Shown here one piece after another: positions 1 to 8,119 of a stretch of DNA of 64,000 nucleotides. Position numbers and translations under genes: made by a program. Source of the DNA: Igneacidithiobacillus sp041146875. Lineage in GTDB: Bacteria > Pseudomonadota > Gammaproteobacteria > Acidithiobacillales > Acidithiobacillaceae. Location of the stretch: positions 95,048 to 159,047 of the forward strand of contig NZ_JBFRXP010000005.1 in the NCBI RefSeq assembly GCF_041146875.1, given 5' to 3'. The stretch's first letter is position 1. The number at the start of each line of letters is the position of its first letter. Below the pieces are notes generated by a model. The model saw nothing but the letters and a program-made list of their open reading frames with translations, was not told the origin of the DNA and did no database searches.

Positions 1-1
1 T

Positions 2-2290
2 GTCACAGGCTTCGGACAATTTATCCGGGATCCAAAATATGGCCTGCAATTCGATGCCCGCCTGTTGACCGAGACGATGCTGGAAGCCACTGCATGGGAT
101 GACCCGCAACGGGTGTTCGCTTCGTTGCGCTCCCTGCCGCATTTGACGGAGAAGCGTTTTGCCAGGCTGTGGGAAGCGCATGGTCCGCGGTTGCGGGAGA
201 AGATGGGGGAGGTTCAGGGGATTCTGGAGGTTTTCCCGAAGCTGCCCAGGGCACATGCGGAGAACCTGGTCAGCGCCTATCTTGCGCGCGGACGGTTTGA
301 GCCGTTGTACTGGTTCATCTCCCGCCTGGGTGGCGGGCAGGGAATCATCCGCTATATTATCCGGCATTACGATGCGGTTTTCGAGCCGGGGAAATGGGAC
401 GTTGCGGCGATCGTCGCCCGGTACCGGCAAAACCCGTACCGGATGCTGGAGGTGCGCGGGTTGGGGTTTCTCCTGGTCGATGCGATGGCGCTGCGTTCCG
501 GCATGAGCCCGGACAGCCAGGTGCGGATGCGCAATGCCTTGCGCTTCGTTCTGGCGGAAAAGGTGCTGGATCAGGGCGATACCGCGATTCCTTTTTCGGA
601 ATGGCCGGAGGTCGCCCTGGGGAAAGTCGTGCTGAACGCATCGGAAGACGAGCAGCCCAGGTTCCGCAAGGCGTTGCAGGTGGCGATGGATCAGCTCGTG
701 GCGGATCGCAAGGTGTCCGTCTGGGAGGGCACCGAGGAGACCGGGCAGCCGGTTCGCTATGTTGCGGATCGGAAAATCTTCCAGGCGGAGAAACAGATTG
801 TCGAGCGATTGCGGAGTTTGTCCCTGTCTGGTTCCTCGCCCATGTTGCCGCTGTCTCTCGTGGAAGAGGTTGCAACGCGGGACGGATTGTCTTTCCTGCA
901 GCGCAAGGCATTGGCGGAAGCGTTGCGGGGACGGGTAGGGGTGCTGACCGGCGGGCCGGGGACGGGCAAGACCACCTGCATGAAGTCGGTGTTGCGCGCG
1001 GCGGCGCGACAGGGGGTGTCGGTCGCGCTCTGTGCGCCGACCGGCAAGGCCGCCAGCCGCCTGAAGCTGGTTGCGGAGATGCCGGCGAGCACCATTCATT
1101 CCCTGATTGGCAAGCGTCCTGGCTGTGCGGCGGTCCACAACCGGGAGAATCCGTACCCCGCGCAACTGTTCGTCGTGGACGAGGTGTCCATGGTCGATAC
1201 CGTATTGATGGCGGATCTTCTGCAGGCGTTGCCGGATGATGCCTGTCTGCTGCTGGTTGGCGACGTTTGGCAGCTGCCGTCCGTGGGGCCTGGTCAGGTG
1301 CTGTCCGATCTGGTGCGGTCCCGGCGTTTCCGGGTGGGTATCCTGACGGAGAATTTCCGGCAGCGGGAAGATCCGGTAGCCGGTCAGATTCCGGATGCGG
1401 CGCACCGGGTCAGCAGCGGTATCCTGGAAGGGGTGCTGGAACCCTGGGCGCCCGGCAGAAAGCCAGACAGCTTCGCCGGGTATCATGGGTATGCGACGGA
1501 TCATGAGGGGGATGCCCTGGATGCCAATGTGACTGCCCATGAGCTGGGGGAGATCGTCCGTCATGCGCTGGCGCGGGGGGTCGACCCTGGAGACTTGCAG
1601 GTTCTGTCGCCCATGCGTCGTCACGCGCTGGGGGTCGAGGATCTGAACCGCATCCTGCAACCGATCCTGAATGCGTCCGGAATGCAAGGGCCGGGGCTTG
1701 CGCTGGGAAAAGCGCGCAACGGGGTGGAGCCGTGGACCTGGCGGATGGGGGATCGGCTGATTCTGCGTCGGAATTACCGGGATTTTCAGGTGTTCAACGG
1801 CGACGCGGGAACGGTGGTCGGGCTGTATCCCAGGTGGGACCGGGTACCGCCGGTTGTCGCCGGACATCTGGGTATGACGCGGGACAACTTTTCTCCCTTT
1901 GTGCTGGTGCGTTTCGCGGTGCCGATGGGGGAGCAGGACTGGCTGAACGTGTTGGAGTCCCTACCCGAATCACAAAGCCTGCCGGCGCGGGATGCGCAAG
2001 GGAAACCGTGTGTGCTGATGGCGTTCAATCGTGACAGCATCGGGGATCTGGAGCCCGCGTATGCGCTGACCATCCACAAGACGCAGGGGTCCGAGTATCC
2101 GTATGTGATTCTGGTGTTGCACACGCAGCACTGGATTCTTTGTGATCGCCCTCTTTTGTATACGGGCATGACGCGCGCGAAGAAGGGGCTGCTGGTGCTG
2201 GGCGCCAGCAAGGCGGTACGGCAGGCGGCGCGCAATCCCGGCAATCGTCGCCTGACCCTGTTGCGCCACTTTTTGCGGCATGCCTCTTGA
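2..2290 (+). CDS. RecD-like (RecD2/TraA-type) DNA helicase, 5' end outside window
   Basis: The open frame runs in from the left edge without a stop, so the true start is outside; the TTG at 65 is internal. The first residues (VTGFGQFIRDPKYG) match the N-terminal beta-barrel region typical of RecD2 proteins. A helix-rich segment follows, then a superfamily 1 helicase core: Walker A GGPGTGKTT at about 950-976, Walker B DEVSM near 1180, a GDVWQLPSVGPG motif near 1260, and the C-terminal ALTIHKTQGSEYP motif near 2066 with a TRAKKGL motif near 2175. The family unwinds DNA 5' to 3'. Plasmid and ICE versions act in processing transferred or recombining DNA, which fits the exonuclease downstream; that role is inferred. 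The stop lies inside the -35 element of the next gene's promoter. Confidence 0.9.
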   Translation, partial: VTGFGQFIRDPKYGLQFDARLLTETMLEATAWDDPQRVFASLRSLPHLTEKRFARLWEAHGPRLREKMGEVQGILEVFPKLPRAHAENLVSAYLARGRFEPLYWFISRLGGGQGIIRYIIRHYDAVFEPGKWDVAAIVARYRQNPYRMLEVRGLGFLLVDAMALRSGMSPDSQVRMRNALRFVLAEKVLDQGDTAIPFSEWPEVALGKVVLNASEDEQPRFRKALQVAMDQLVADRKVSVWEGTEETGQPVRYVADRKIFQAEKQIVERLRSLSLSGSSPMLPLSLVEEVATRDGLSFLQRKALAEALRGRVGVLTGGPGTGKTTCMKSVLRAAARQGVSVALCAPTGKAASRLKLVAEMPASTIHSLIGKRPGCAAVHNRENPYPAQLFVVDEVSMVDTVLMADLLQALPDDACLLLVGDVWQLPSVGPGQVLSDLVRSRRFRVGILTENFRQREDPVAGQIPDAAHRVSSGILEGVLEPWAPGRKPDSFAGYHGYATDHEGDALDANVTAHELGEIVRHALARGVDPGDLQVLSPMRRHALGVEDLNRILQPILNASGMQGPGLALGKARNGVEPWTWRMGDRLILRRNYRDFQVFNGDAGTVVGLYPRWDRVPPVVAGHLGMTRDNFSPFVLVRFAVPMGEQDWLNVLESLPESQSLPARDAQGKPCVLMAFNRDSIGDLEPAYALTIHKTQGSEYPYVILVLHTQHWILCDRPLLYTGMTRAKKGLLVLGASKAVRQAARNPGNRRLTLLRHFLRHAS

Positions 2291-2314
2291 CAGATGGTAA
2301 CGCCATGTTATACT
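2287..2314 (+). promoter_or_regulatory. Sigma-70 promoter with element-wide TAACGC block
   Basis: TTGACA at 2287-2292, 16-bp spacer, TATACT at 2309-2314. The spacer contains GGTAACGCCATG, the same block found just before the -10 of several other promoters in this window. It drives the gene starting at 2349. Confidence 0.8.
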
Positions 2315-2348
2315 CGTTGGCGTGGCTGTTGAATCTTTGGGGGGTAAC

Positions 2349-3080
2349 ATGGCGAAAGCGATGGGGTTGGGTGATGGACCCTCGTCCCTGGTGGACAACG
2401 ATGATTACGATCTGTTTTTCCGGGCTCGCAACAAGGACATCGAGGCGCTGGGGGAGGAGTTTTCTTCTCTGCGCCGCCAGCAGCGGGTGATGATGGCGAT
2501 GGCCAACTCCTATCTGGAGCAGGTGCCGGAGTCGCGTCGGGCGGGGGTGCAGGTGGCGCTGGACATTCATCGCAAGAACATCGAAGACCTGGGTCAGCGG
2601 TTTTTGCGGACGGTGAAAGAGATCGAGCATTCGCAGCAGGTGTTCTTCGACTCCCGCATGCGGATGGATGTGGAGATGGCGAAGCTCGCGGATTTTCAGG
2701 ATCCCCTGGCAACCCGGATTTTTCGTCCCGGTCAGTCTGCCCGCAAGCGGCGGGATCTCCTGAAGCGGTGTCAGGAATCCGTTTCCGCCGTGCGTTCCAG
2801 CATGTCGGACTGGTCCCAGTCCATGAGTGCCGCCTATCGCCTGATTCCGGTCTGGCGCCATGCCATTGGGGACATGCTGACCCTTCTGGAGACGCAGAAG
2901 GAAGAGCATCGTGTGGCGGAGCGGTTCATTGGGGAGCAGGAGGCGCAGGAGTCCGGGCAGGTGTTCTCGATGGTGCGTGACGGGAGCGGCAAGCATGTCG
3001 AGAGCCGGCATTCTCCCCGGTTTCGCATTCGTTCCCTGAATGTTCGCGCGGTACGCCGCACGGCTGGATACTCCTCCTGA
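2349..3080 (+). CDS. Hypothetical alpha-helical protein (243 aa)
   Basis: I do not recognise a family. The ATG at 2349 was preferred over an in-frame GTG at 2322, which lies almost on the promoter's expected start point. The protein has no signal peptide or membrane segment. It is rich in heptad-like helices across residues 20-200 (for example ALGEEFSSLRRQQRVMM and DIHRKNIEDLGQRFLRTVKEIE), suggesting a coiled-coil or helical-bundle cytoplasmic protein. The C-terminal 30 residues are arginine-rich. It is the first gene of a transcription unit that continues into the SGNH hydrolase 14 bp downstream. A structural or DNA-associated role in the element is possible, but no function can be assigned. 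Confidence 0.7.
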   Translation: MAKAMGLGDGPSSLVDNDDYDLFFRARNKDIEALGEEFSSLRRQQRVMMAMANSYLEQVPESRRAGVQVALDIHRKNIEDLGQRFLRTVKEIEHSQQVFFDSRMRMDVEMAKLADFQDPLATRIFRPGQSARKRRDLLKRCQESVSAVRSSMSDWSQSMSAAYRLIPVWRHAIGDMLTLLETQKEEHRVAERFIGEQEAQESGQVFSMVRDGSGKHVESRHSPRFRIRSLNVRAVRRTAGYSS

Positions 3081-3094
3081 TCGGGGATCGCGCC

Positions 3095-3820
3095 GTGCGG
3101 TGGAGGGAAAAGGCTTTCCCGGCGGCATTCCTTCTGGCGTTGTCGCTTCCGGCGTGGGGTGCCGGCGCCACGAGCGACGCGGTTGCGATGCGCCGGATCG
3201 CGCAGAATCGGGAAGCCGCGCCCCAGGCGGACTATGCCTGGGACCGCCCCTATTGCCTTCGGTATCGCAGCTGGCATCCGGATCTGCTGATCCTGGGGGA
3301 TTCCATCTTTGACGGCTGGTCCGGGTATCTTCTGCGGGTGTTCCCGCGTGCAGTCATCGATGCGCGGGTGGGGCGTCAGTTTTCTTCCGCCATTCCGGTT
3401 TACCGCGGATTGCTGCGGTATCCGGGCATCCGGTCCATCCAGACGGTGGTCGTGGAACTGGGTACCAATGGCCCGGTATATCCTCGGCAAATCAGGGAGT
3501 TCATGGCACTGGCCGGGCAGCGGCGGGTGGTGTTCATCGTGCCGCAGGTTCCAAGACCCTGGGCAGGGGAGGTGCAGAGCCTGTATTCCCGGTTGCCTGG
3601 CGAGTATCCGAATATCCGTCTGGAATACTGGAACCGTCTGAGTGATCTGCCGGATGGGCGGGAGAACATGGCGTACTTCTGGGGGGATGGGGTCCATCCC
3701 AACTGGCAGGGGATTCAGGTGCTGGTATCCGGTTTGCAGCAGGTGCTGGAAAGCTGGGAGGATTCGGTCGCCGGAAAGAAAATACGCTATACTGTATCGC
3801 ATTCGGTTTTCATGAGGTGA
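3095..3820 (+). CDS. Exported SGNH/GDSL-type hydrolase or acyl-esterase
   Basis: GTG start 14 bp after the previous gene. Residues 1-23 form a signal peptide (RWREK, then a hydrophobic run ending in AWGAGA). The SGNH blocks are present: block I LILGDSIFDGW with the nucleophile Ser, an invariant Gly in VGRQFSSA, block III ELGTNGPV, and block V DGVHPN supplying catalytic Asp and His. The pattern resembles the SGNH domain attached to OatA-type peptidoglycan O-acetyltransferases, which remove or transfer acetyl groups on cell-wall sugars. Localisation should be periplasmic. A role in local wall remodelling around a conjugation apparatus is an inference from context. The 3' end runs into the promoter region of the next gene. 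Confidence 0.8.
   Translation: MRWREKAFPAAFLLALSLPAWGAGATSDAVAMRRIAQNREAAPQADYAWDRPYCLRYRSWHPDLLILGDSIFDGWSGYLLRVFPRAVIDARVGRQFSSAIPVYRGLLRYPGIRSIQTVVVELGTNGPVYPRQIREFMALAGQRRVVFIVPQVPRPWAGEVQSLYSRLPGEYPNIRLEYWNRLSDLPDGRENMAYFWGDGVHPNWQGIQVLVSGLQQVLESWEDSVAGKKIRYTVSHSVFMR
3782..3797 (+). promoter_or_regulatory. Probable -10 region of the exonuclease operon
   Basis: ATACGC directly followed by TATACT (3788-3793) inside the end of the preceding gene, 31 bp before the next start. It matches the TAACGC/-10 arrangement seen elsewhere; no good -35 hexamer is visible. Confidence 0.5.
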
Positions 3821-3823
3821 TGT

Positions 3824-5311
3824 ATGCGTACCAGCAAGAATTTTGCGGATTTCTGGAAAAAGGTGGAAGACCTCCTGCCGCAGGCTCCGCATATCCGGAA
3901 AGAGGATGCCGAAGCCTGGTGGAAATCCCTGGATGCCGATCCGGTGAACGATGAGGACTGGCACCTGTCCCGTCTTTCTCGGGTCGGAGCTTCGGAATCC
4001 GCCATCCTGGTGGCGGGACGGTATGGGGAACCGGCACCTTTTGGGGAAACGCCGTCCGCCCTTTTTGACCGGAAGATGATGCGGGTTCCCCTGTCCAGCA
4101 ATGTGGCCATGGCGTTCGGGCACGAGCATGAGCCGGATGCCCGGCGGCTGTATGAGGAGCGCATGGCCGCAAAGGGGTACGAACGGGATGCGGAAGGGCT
4201 GGAGATCTTGCGCGCTCATCTGCAGAAAAACGAGGGGGCCATGGCGTTTTCTCCGGATGACCTGTTTGTCCGGAAGGGGGAGCGGGGAGAAGTGCTGTCC
4301 AGTCTGCTGGTGGATTACAAGTCGCCATGGGCCGGGAAGGTTCCGGGTCTTCGCGGGGAGCCGGACGTGCCGAAGTTTTCCTATGTGGTACAGCTGCACC
4401 ATGGCGCATCCGTCTGCCTGGATGCCGGGATTCCGGTAACAGATATGCGGTTGTGCTATCTGGATCATCCGGGGAATCTTGCGCGTCCGGTATCGGAAAC
4501 GCTGGTGGTCTTCGATATCGAAAAGGATGACGACCTGACGGATGCCATTTATGCAGACTGTCAGGCGTTTGTCGAAAAATTGCACGAGGGTATCCGTCCA
4601 TTACCGGAGATTCCGGGAAAGACTCCGGAAGAGGTCCGGGGCATTCTGGAGAAGATCGCGGACGAGCAGGTTCGTCTGGTGGATCTGTCCGTGCGGCAGA
4701 AGGATCTGGACGGGGAGATCAAGGCGGTTCGGGAGTCGATGGCGGCGCTTTCCCTGCCGCTGCTGTCCCCTGGAGAGAAGGCTTCGGGGGATACGTGGGG
4801 CCTGGAGGTTTCCGTGCGCACCACTTACAAGGCTGCGAAAGGGGAAGGCGAGGCATTGCTGGAGGTTGCCCGGCAAACGCTTGACGAAGAGTCTCTGCAA
4901 CAGGTGGTGGAGAGAAAGCCCGACATGGAGAAGATCGCCGCATTTCTGGAGGCGCACGGAAGCTCGCTGAAAGATTTTGAAGTGCCACAGGGCGTCAATT
5001 TGTCCGCTTGGGCGGAACGGGATCCGGAAGTCCTGTCTTATCTGGTGGAGCAGAAGATGGTGCAGCCATCGTTGACGTTTGTGGTGCCGGCGAAGCTGAG
5101 TCCGGAAGAGATTCACAATCCCTGGCGGGAGAAGGAATCGCCGTGGACGGAAGAGGCGTTGCCGGATGCGCCTGCGGACGTCCAGGCGGGTGAGCAAAAG
5201 GATGGACGGCATGATCGTTTCTCTCGCGTATGCGGGGATGAAAGAGAGGAGTGGGAAGAATTGGATGATTTTGACGATATTCCCGGTGTTGCCGGGCTGG
5301 AGGTTGTGTGA
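3824..5311 (+). CDS. YqaJ/lambda-exonuclease-type recombination nuclease
   Basis: A 495-residue protein with the YqaJ-like viral recombinase fold in its N-terminal half. The landmarks are GASESAILVAGRYG near residue 50, an acidic helix FGHEHEPDARRLYEE near 97, DD at FSPDDLF near 143, and a VDYK motif near 163 that would be the last part of a PD-(D/E)XK nuclease site. The basic surface loop and helical C-terminal half (residues 270-430, coiled-coil prone) have no assigned domain. The family degrades one strand of duplex DNA to expose 3' tails for annealing, usually with an ssDNA-binding or annealing partner. The acid-tailed protein at 6708 is a candidate partner. The gene overlaps the next by 4 bp (GTGA). 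Confidence 0.75.
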   Translation: MRTSKNFADFWKKVEDLLPQAPHIRKEDAEAWWKSLDADPVNDEDWHLSRLSRVGASESAILVAGRYGEPAPFGETPSALFDRKMMRVPLSSNVAMAFGHEHEPDARRLYEERMAAKGYERDAEGLEILRAHLQKNEGAMAFSPDDLFVRKGERGEVLSSLLVDYKSPWAGKVPGLRGEPDVPKFSYVVQLHHGASVCLDAGIPVTDMRLCYLDHPGNLARPVSETLVVFDIEKDDDLTDAIYADCQAFVEKLHEGIRPLPEIPGKTPEEVRGILEKIADEQVRLVDLSVRQKDLDGEIKAVRESMAALSLPLLSPGEKASGDTWGLEVSVRTTYKAAKGEGEALLEVARQTLDEESLQQVVERKPDMEKIAAFLEAHGSSLKDFEVPQGVNLSAWAERDPEVLSYLVEQKMVQPSLTFVVPAKLSPEEIHNPWREKESPWTEEALPDAPADVQAGEQKDGRHDRFSRVCGDEREEWEELDDFDDIPGVAGLEVV

Positions 5312-6330
5312 AGCGTTTCCTGGAGAAGTTCGCGCGACGGCCCATGGTGCTGTATGGATCCGGCATGGTGGTAGCTGGAGCGGTGTTGGGTGGTGGGTTT
5401 TCCTGGTGGTTTTCCGCGCCTTCCGCGGTTTCCCTGTCTGATGCGAGTCAGATGGTGTCCCGCTTGACGGACCATCGGGCAAAGGTGTCGAAAGTGTTTC
5501 CCGGCCCTGCCGGTTTGACCGGGATCGTCATTCAGGGGAGCCGGGGACCGATGCTGGCGTGGATGACCGACAGCGGCTCCGCGATCATCATCGGGGATGT
5601 CATCAACCGGAAGAATGAGAACCTGAGCCGGATCGAGGCTTCCCGGGTGCTGCGGAACACGGCGATGGATCGGGTGGTGGGCGGCGGTGACGGCAAGGGT
5701 GGTGGGAGTGCGGCCCCGACCGTGGCGCCTGCCCAGGCAGCGCCGGTTGCCCAGGCGACACCGGTTGCCGACACCACCTCCGCGTCCGATGGGGAAACGG
5801 TGTTGCGCCAGTTTGTGGAGAATCCGCCGGCTTCGACGATCGCCGATCCGGACACCGCTTCGGGGACGCATGTGCTGTATGCCTTTGTTGATCCCAACTG
5901 CATTTTCTGTCATCGCCTGTATCAGGAGGTTCGGGAGAACCTGGGGGCGTTGCGGAAAGCCGGTGTGCGTGTGGAGTATGTTCCGGTGGCGATTCTGAAG
6001 CAGTCGTCCATCCAGAAAGCCGCGCTGGAGATTGCGGGTGGGTGGCAGGCCCTGCGGAAGGACGAAGACCATTTCAATGTGGATACGGAAGAGGGTGGCT
6101 TGCCGGATCAGGGTGCGAGTCATCTGAATATTTCCCTGGCCAACGCCAATACCCAGTGGATGCAGAAGATTTCCCTGGCGAACGATATTGCGGTGGCGAC
6201 GCCGTTGCTGGTCTGGAAGGCGGCGAATGGGCATGTGTATTACCTGAGCGGGTATCCGAATGCCGATGGGTTCAACCGGATACTGGAGTCGTTTCAAGCG
6301 GGGTGGAAGCCCCACAAGGAGGCAAAGTGA
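5308..6330 (+). CDS. Membrane-anchored DsbC/DsbG-like thiol-disulfide isomerase
   Basis: GTG start overlapping the upstream stop by 4 bp. Residues 10-32 are a single N-terminal transmembrane anchor or uncleaved signal. A dimerisation-like segment follows (residues 40-115, with GLTGIVIQGSRGPMLAW), then an Ala/Pro-rich linker and a thioredoxin-fold domain with the active site CIFC in FVDPNCIFCHRLYQEV at about residues 193-208. The cis-Pro region is VATPLLVW. DsbC-like proteins shuffle disulfides in the periplasm. Conjugative systems often carry one, such as TrbB of IncI plasmids beside the DotL/DotM homologues, and this element also has DotL/DotM (51-55 kb). Assisting assembly of transfer-channel proteins is therefore the likely job. 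Confidence 0.85.
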   Translation: MKRFLEKFARRPMVLYGSGMVVAGAVLGGGFSWWFSAPSAVSLSDASQMVSRLTDHRAKVSKVFPGPAGLTGIVIQGSRGPMLAWMTDSGSAIIIGDVINRKNENLSRIEASRVLRNTAMDRVVGGGDGKGGGSAAPTVAPAQAAPVAQATPVADTTSASDGETVLRQFVENPPASTIADPDTASGTHVLYAFVDPNCIFCHRLYQEVRENLGALRKAGVRVEYVPVAILKQSSIQKAALEIAGGWQALRKDEDHFNVDTEEGGLPDQGASHLNISLANANTQWMQKISLANDIAVATPLLVWKAANGHVYYLSGYPNADGFNRILESFQAGWKPHKEAK

Positions 6331-6557
6331 GCAAGGAATTTCGGGATGCCATGCAGGATCTGCTGGTGCAGAAGGAAAAGATTGCCCGGATGCAGGAGCA
6401 GTTGAAAGAGTCGGTCAAGGGGGTGGCGGGGCGTTTTGACTGCAAGCCCGCACAGGTCACGAAGGTGCTGGCGCTGGTCCAGAAGGAGCGGGAGAAAGGC
6501 GGCGCACTGGAAGACCTCCAGGCAATTCTGGGGCAGGCGGAGTCGGTGTTGCTGTAG
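6327..6557 (+). CDS. Small helical protein, possibly dsDNA-binding
   Basis: A 76-residue protein starting at GTG 6327, overlapping the previous stop by 4 bp and preceded by a good Shine-Dalgarno (AAGGAGG at 6315-6321). The longer upstream frame is out of phase with the DsbC-like gene and was not used. The first 30 residues are a basic/acidic helix (RDAMQDLLVQKEKIARMQEQL). Next is a helix-turn-helix-like stretch, VAGRFDCKPAQVTKVLALVQKE. The arrangement is faintly like the small T4 DsbA dsDNA-binding protein, but this is only an impression. It closes the exonuclease transcription unit. Confidence 0.65.
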   Translation: MSKEFRDAMQDLLVQKEKIARMQEQLKESVKGVAGRFDCKPAQVTKVLALVQKEREKGGALEDLQAILGQAESVLL

Positions 6558-6595
6558 CCCGCGGGCTGAATCTCCCAACCCCGTGTATGCGGGGA

Positions 6596-6649
6596 GGAAA
6601 GGAAAGGAAAGGAAATTTCGTCCGCGAGGAAAAGAACGGTATAGTATAT
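6596..6649 (+). promoter_or_regulatory. GGAAA repeat tract and promoter of the acid-tailed protein gene
   Basis: Four tandem GGAAA units (6596-6615) are followed by GAACGG directly abutting TATAGT (6640-6645), another copy of the element's AACG/-10 layout. The transcript leader would be about 55 nt before the ATG at 6708. Confidence 0.5.
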
Positions 6650-6707
6650 CTTATCGAGGATGACAGAGAGGCTGTCAACCCGGTATCTCTTGCAAGTGAG
6701 GTGAATC

Positions 6708-7577
6708 ATGGCGGTTTTCGGTGGTCGTCGCGGTGGTGGCAAGGCGTACAATGCGAAGTACAGCAAGGCGTTGGGTCAGATCTACATTACCAATGGCAGC
6801 AATGAAGATGATGTCAAGAAGATTATGGGAAACCTCCCGGATGAAATGAAGCGGGAAGGTTTCACGGATCGCGGGTCTCGCGCTCTCAAGGCAGATCTGG
6901 ATGCTGTCAATGCGCTGTATTCCAGTTCCCTGGAAGGGAAGCTGGGCCATTTTGCCGTAACCAAGCACAAGGACGGCAAGGATATTGAGCGGGAATACGT
7001 CAATGTTGGCATCCGCACGGAAGTCCCGGAAGGCGGCGTGAACAAGGAAGGCGCTCCTGCTCGCGAGACGATGGTGTTCCTGTCGGTTCCGTTGCGCAGC
7101 CAGGAGGGGTTGAACCTGGTTCACAAGTTTGTGAATGCGAAGTTCGGGGAAGAAACCAAGTTGTCGATGTTTGCCCAGATGGGCGAGGTCAAGGCGAATG
7201 GGCAGGTGTATGCCAATCATACCGTGGGGCTGTCGCAGAATGGGGAAAAGGTCGAGGCGGTGTACCCTCTTACCCTGGATGAGAAAAAGGCTATCCGGGA
7301 GAAAATGAAGGCGGAAGGGGAAGAGCCCGAGGATATTGCCAAGGCGATTCTCAAGGAAGAATACAAGAAGACCTTGCCGCAGATCGAGGTGATTACCCAG
7401 CGTTGTGAGGCGTACAAGGCGGCCCGCAAGGCGGAGCATGCCGAGGAAGCGGAGAATGCTCCCAAGGCTGCGCAAGCCGCTGAAGAGGAAGAGGCGCCTG
7501 GGTTCATGGATGATCTGGGCGAAGAGGAAGCCGCCCTCCCCAGCGCCGATCAGGTGGCTGGCGCCGACTGGGATTGA
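6708..7577 (+). CDS. Acid-tailed protein, candidate ssDNA-binding/annealing partner
   Basis: A 289-residue soluble protein starting MAVFGGRRGGGK, with a basic glycine-rich N-terminus that could contact nucleic acid. A beta-rich middle follows (residues 20-190), then a Glu/Ala-rich tail ending GADWD. The combination of basic body and acidic C-terminal tip is the architecture of replication ssDNA-binding proteins (SSB, T7 gp2.5, T4 gp32), whose tails recruit partners. I see no OB-fold signature by eye, so this is inference only. It has its own promoter with the element's common -10 block and a strong terminator behind it, so it may be produced at a high, independent level. Its neighbours (YqaJ exonuclease, HU, RecD) support a DNA recombination role. 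Confidence 0.6.
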   Translation: MAVFGGRRGGGKAYNAKYSKALGQIYITNGSNEDDVKKIMGNLPDEMKREGFTDRGSRALKADLDAVNALYSSSLEGKLGHFAVTKHKDGKDIEREYVNVGIRTEVPEGGVNKEGAPARETMVFLSVPLRSQEGLNLVHKFVNAKFGEETKLSMFAQMGEVKANGQVYANHTVGLSQNGEKVEAVYPLTLDEKKAIREKMKAEGEEPEDIAKAILKEEYKKTLPQIEVITQRCEAYKAARKAEHAEEAENAPKAAQAAEEEEAPGFMDDLGEEEAALPSADQVAGADWD

Positions 7578-7601
7578 GCGGTAATTGGGTATAATGCGGT
7601 C

Positions 7602-7638
7602 AACCCCCCGGAGAGGTAATCTCTCTGGGGGTTTTGTT
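7602..7638 (+). terminator. Intrinsic terminator
   Basis: The hairpin arm AACCCCCCGGAGAG pairs with CTCTCTGGGGGTT around a short TAAT loop, followed by a T-rich run (TTTTGTTTTTC). A TATAAT at 7590-7595 just upstream could be a promoter for the HU gene, in which case the hairpin would sit in its leader. Confidence 0.8.
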
Positions 7639-7655
7639 TTTCTCTGGAGGTTTTC

Positions 7656-7946
7656 ATGTCTGAAAAGAAAGTGGTGGGGCAGGGGATTCTGGTGGATTTC
7701 CTGGCGGAAGATCAGGGTATGACGAAGGCGCAGGCTTCGCGGGTGATCGCCAGCCTGACGGGCTTTTTGCGGGATTGCCTGCTGGAAGGCGACGTGGTGC
7801 GTCTGTCGGATCTGGGAACCTTTGATGTGGTGGAGTCTGCCGCGCGCACCGGGCGGAATCCGGCGACGGGCGAGCAGATCGATATTCCGGCCAAGCGCAA
7901 GATCCGTTTCCGCGCCAGCGCTTCGGTGAAAGCGCGTCTGGCCTGA
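7656..7946 (+). CDS. HU/IHF-family nucleoid protein
   Basis: A 96-residue protein of standard HU length with good ribosome site CTGGAGG. The N-terminal helical dimerisation part (residues 1-45) is followed by the family signature around GTFDVVESAARTGRNPATGEQIDIPAK, including the beta-arm tip RNPATG and Pro residue, and the terminal KIRFRASASVKARL. HU bends DNA non-specifically in replication, recombination and integrase complexes. An element-encoded copy probably assists its own recombination and integration. A more divergent relative lies at 61,994 next to the integrase. No operon partner is visible; the gene ends just before the large stem-loop at 7992. Confidence 0.93.
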   Translation: MSEKKVVGQGILVDFLAEDQGMTKAQASRVIASLTGFLRDCLLEGDVVRLSDLGTFDVVESAARTGRNPATGEQIDIPAKRKIRFRASASVKARLA

Positions 7947-7991
7947 CGGTGCGCGGCGGGTAGGTGGCTGGATGCCGCCGTATCCGCTATA

Positions 7992-8034
7992 CCATACAGC
8001 GCGGGGCGATTGTCAGTCGCCCCGTCCTGTATGG
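7992..8034. other. Long imperfect stem-loop, no T tract
   Basis: Outer arms CCATACAG (7992-7999) and CTGTATGG (8027-8034) enclose inner arms CGGGGCGA (8002-8009) and TCGCCCCG (8017-8024), with a 2x2 internal mismatch and a 7-nt loop. There is no poly-T on either side, so it is not a standard terminator. It lies between the HU gene and the hipB promoter and could be a structured RNA or a protein-binding dyad. Confidence 0.6.
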
Positions 8035-8054
8035 GGATGCGGTGTAAGGATAAC

Positions 8055-8084
8055 TTGACATTTTGGTGTCAGTGATGCTATCCT
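8055..8084 (+). promoter_or_regulatory. hipB promoter
   Basis: TTGACA 8055-8060, 18-bp spacer, TATCCT 8079-8084. It resembles the promoter of the second hipB at 32166 (TTGACATTnT...), as expected for paralogous operons. Confidence 0.75.
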
Positions 8085-8119
8085 GAGTCGGAGATTGGTT
8101 GATAAAGGTGGTGGCATTG

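Noticed and set aside
2834..4585. Minus-strand open frame (583 codons) opposite the SGNH and exonuclease genes
   Set aside because: Shadow; both plus-strand genes carry family motifs and ribosome sites.
6579..6595. CCCCG...CGGGG hairpin resembling a type I-E CRISPR repeat
   Set aside because: Only a single copy, no spacer array; a similar chance string at 5230 is inside a coding region.
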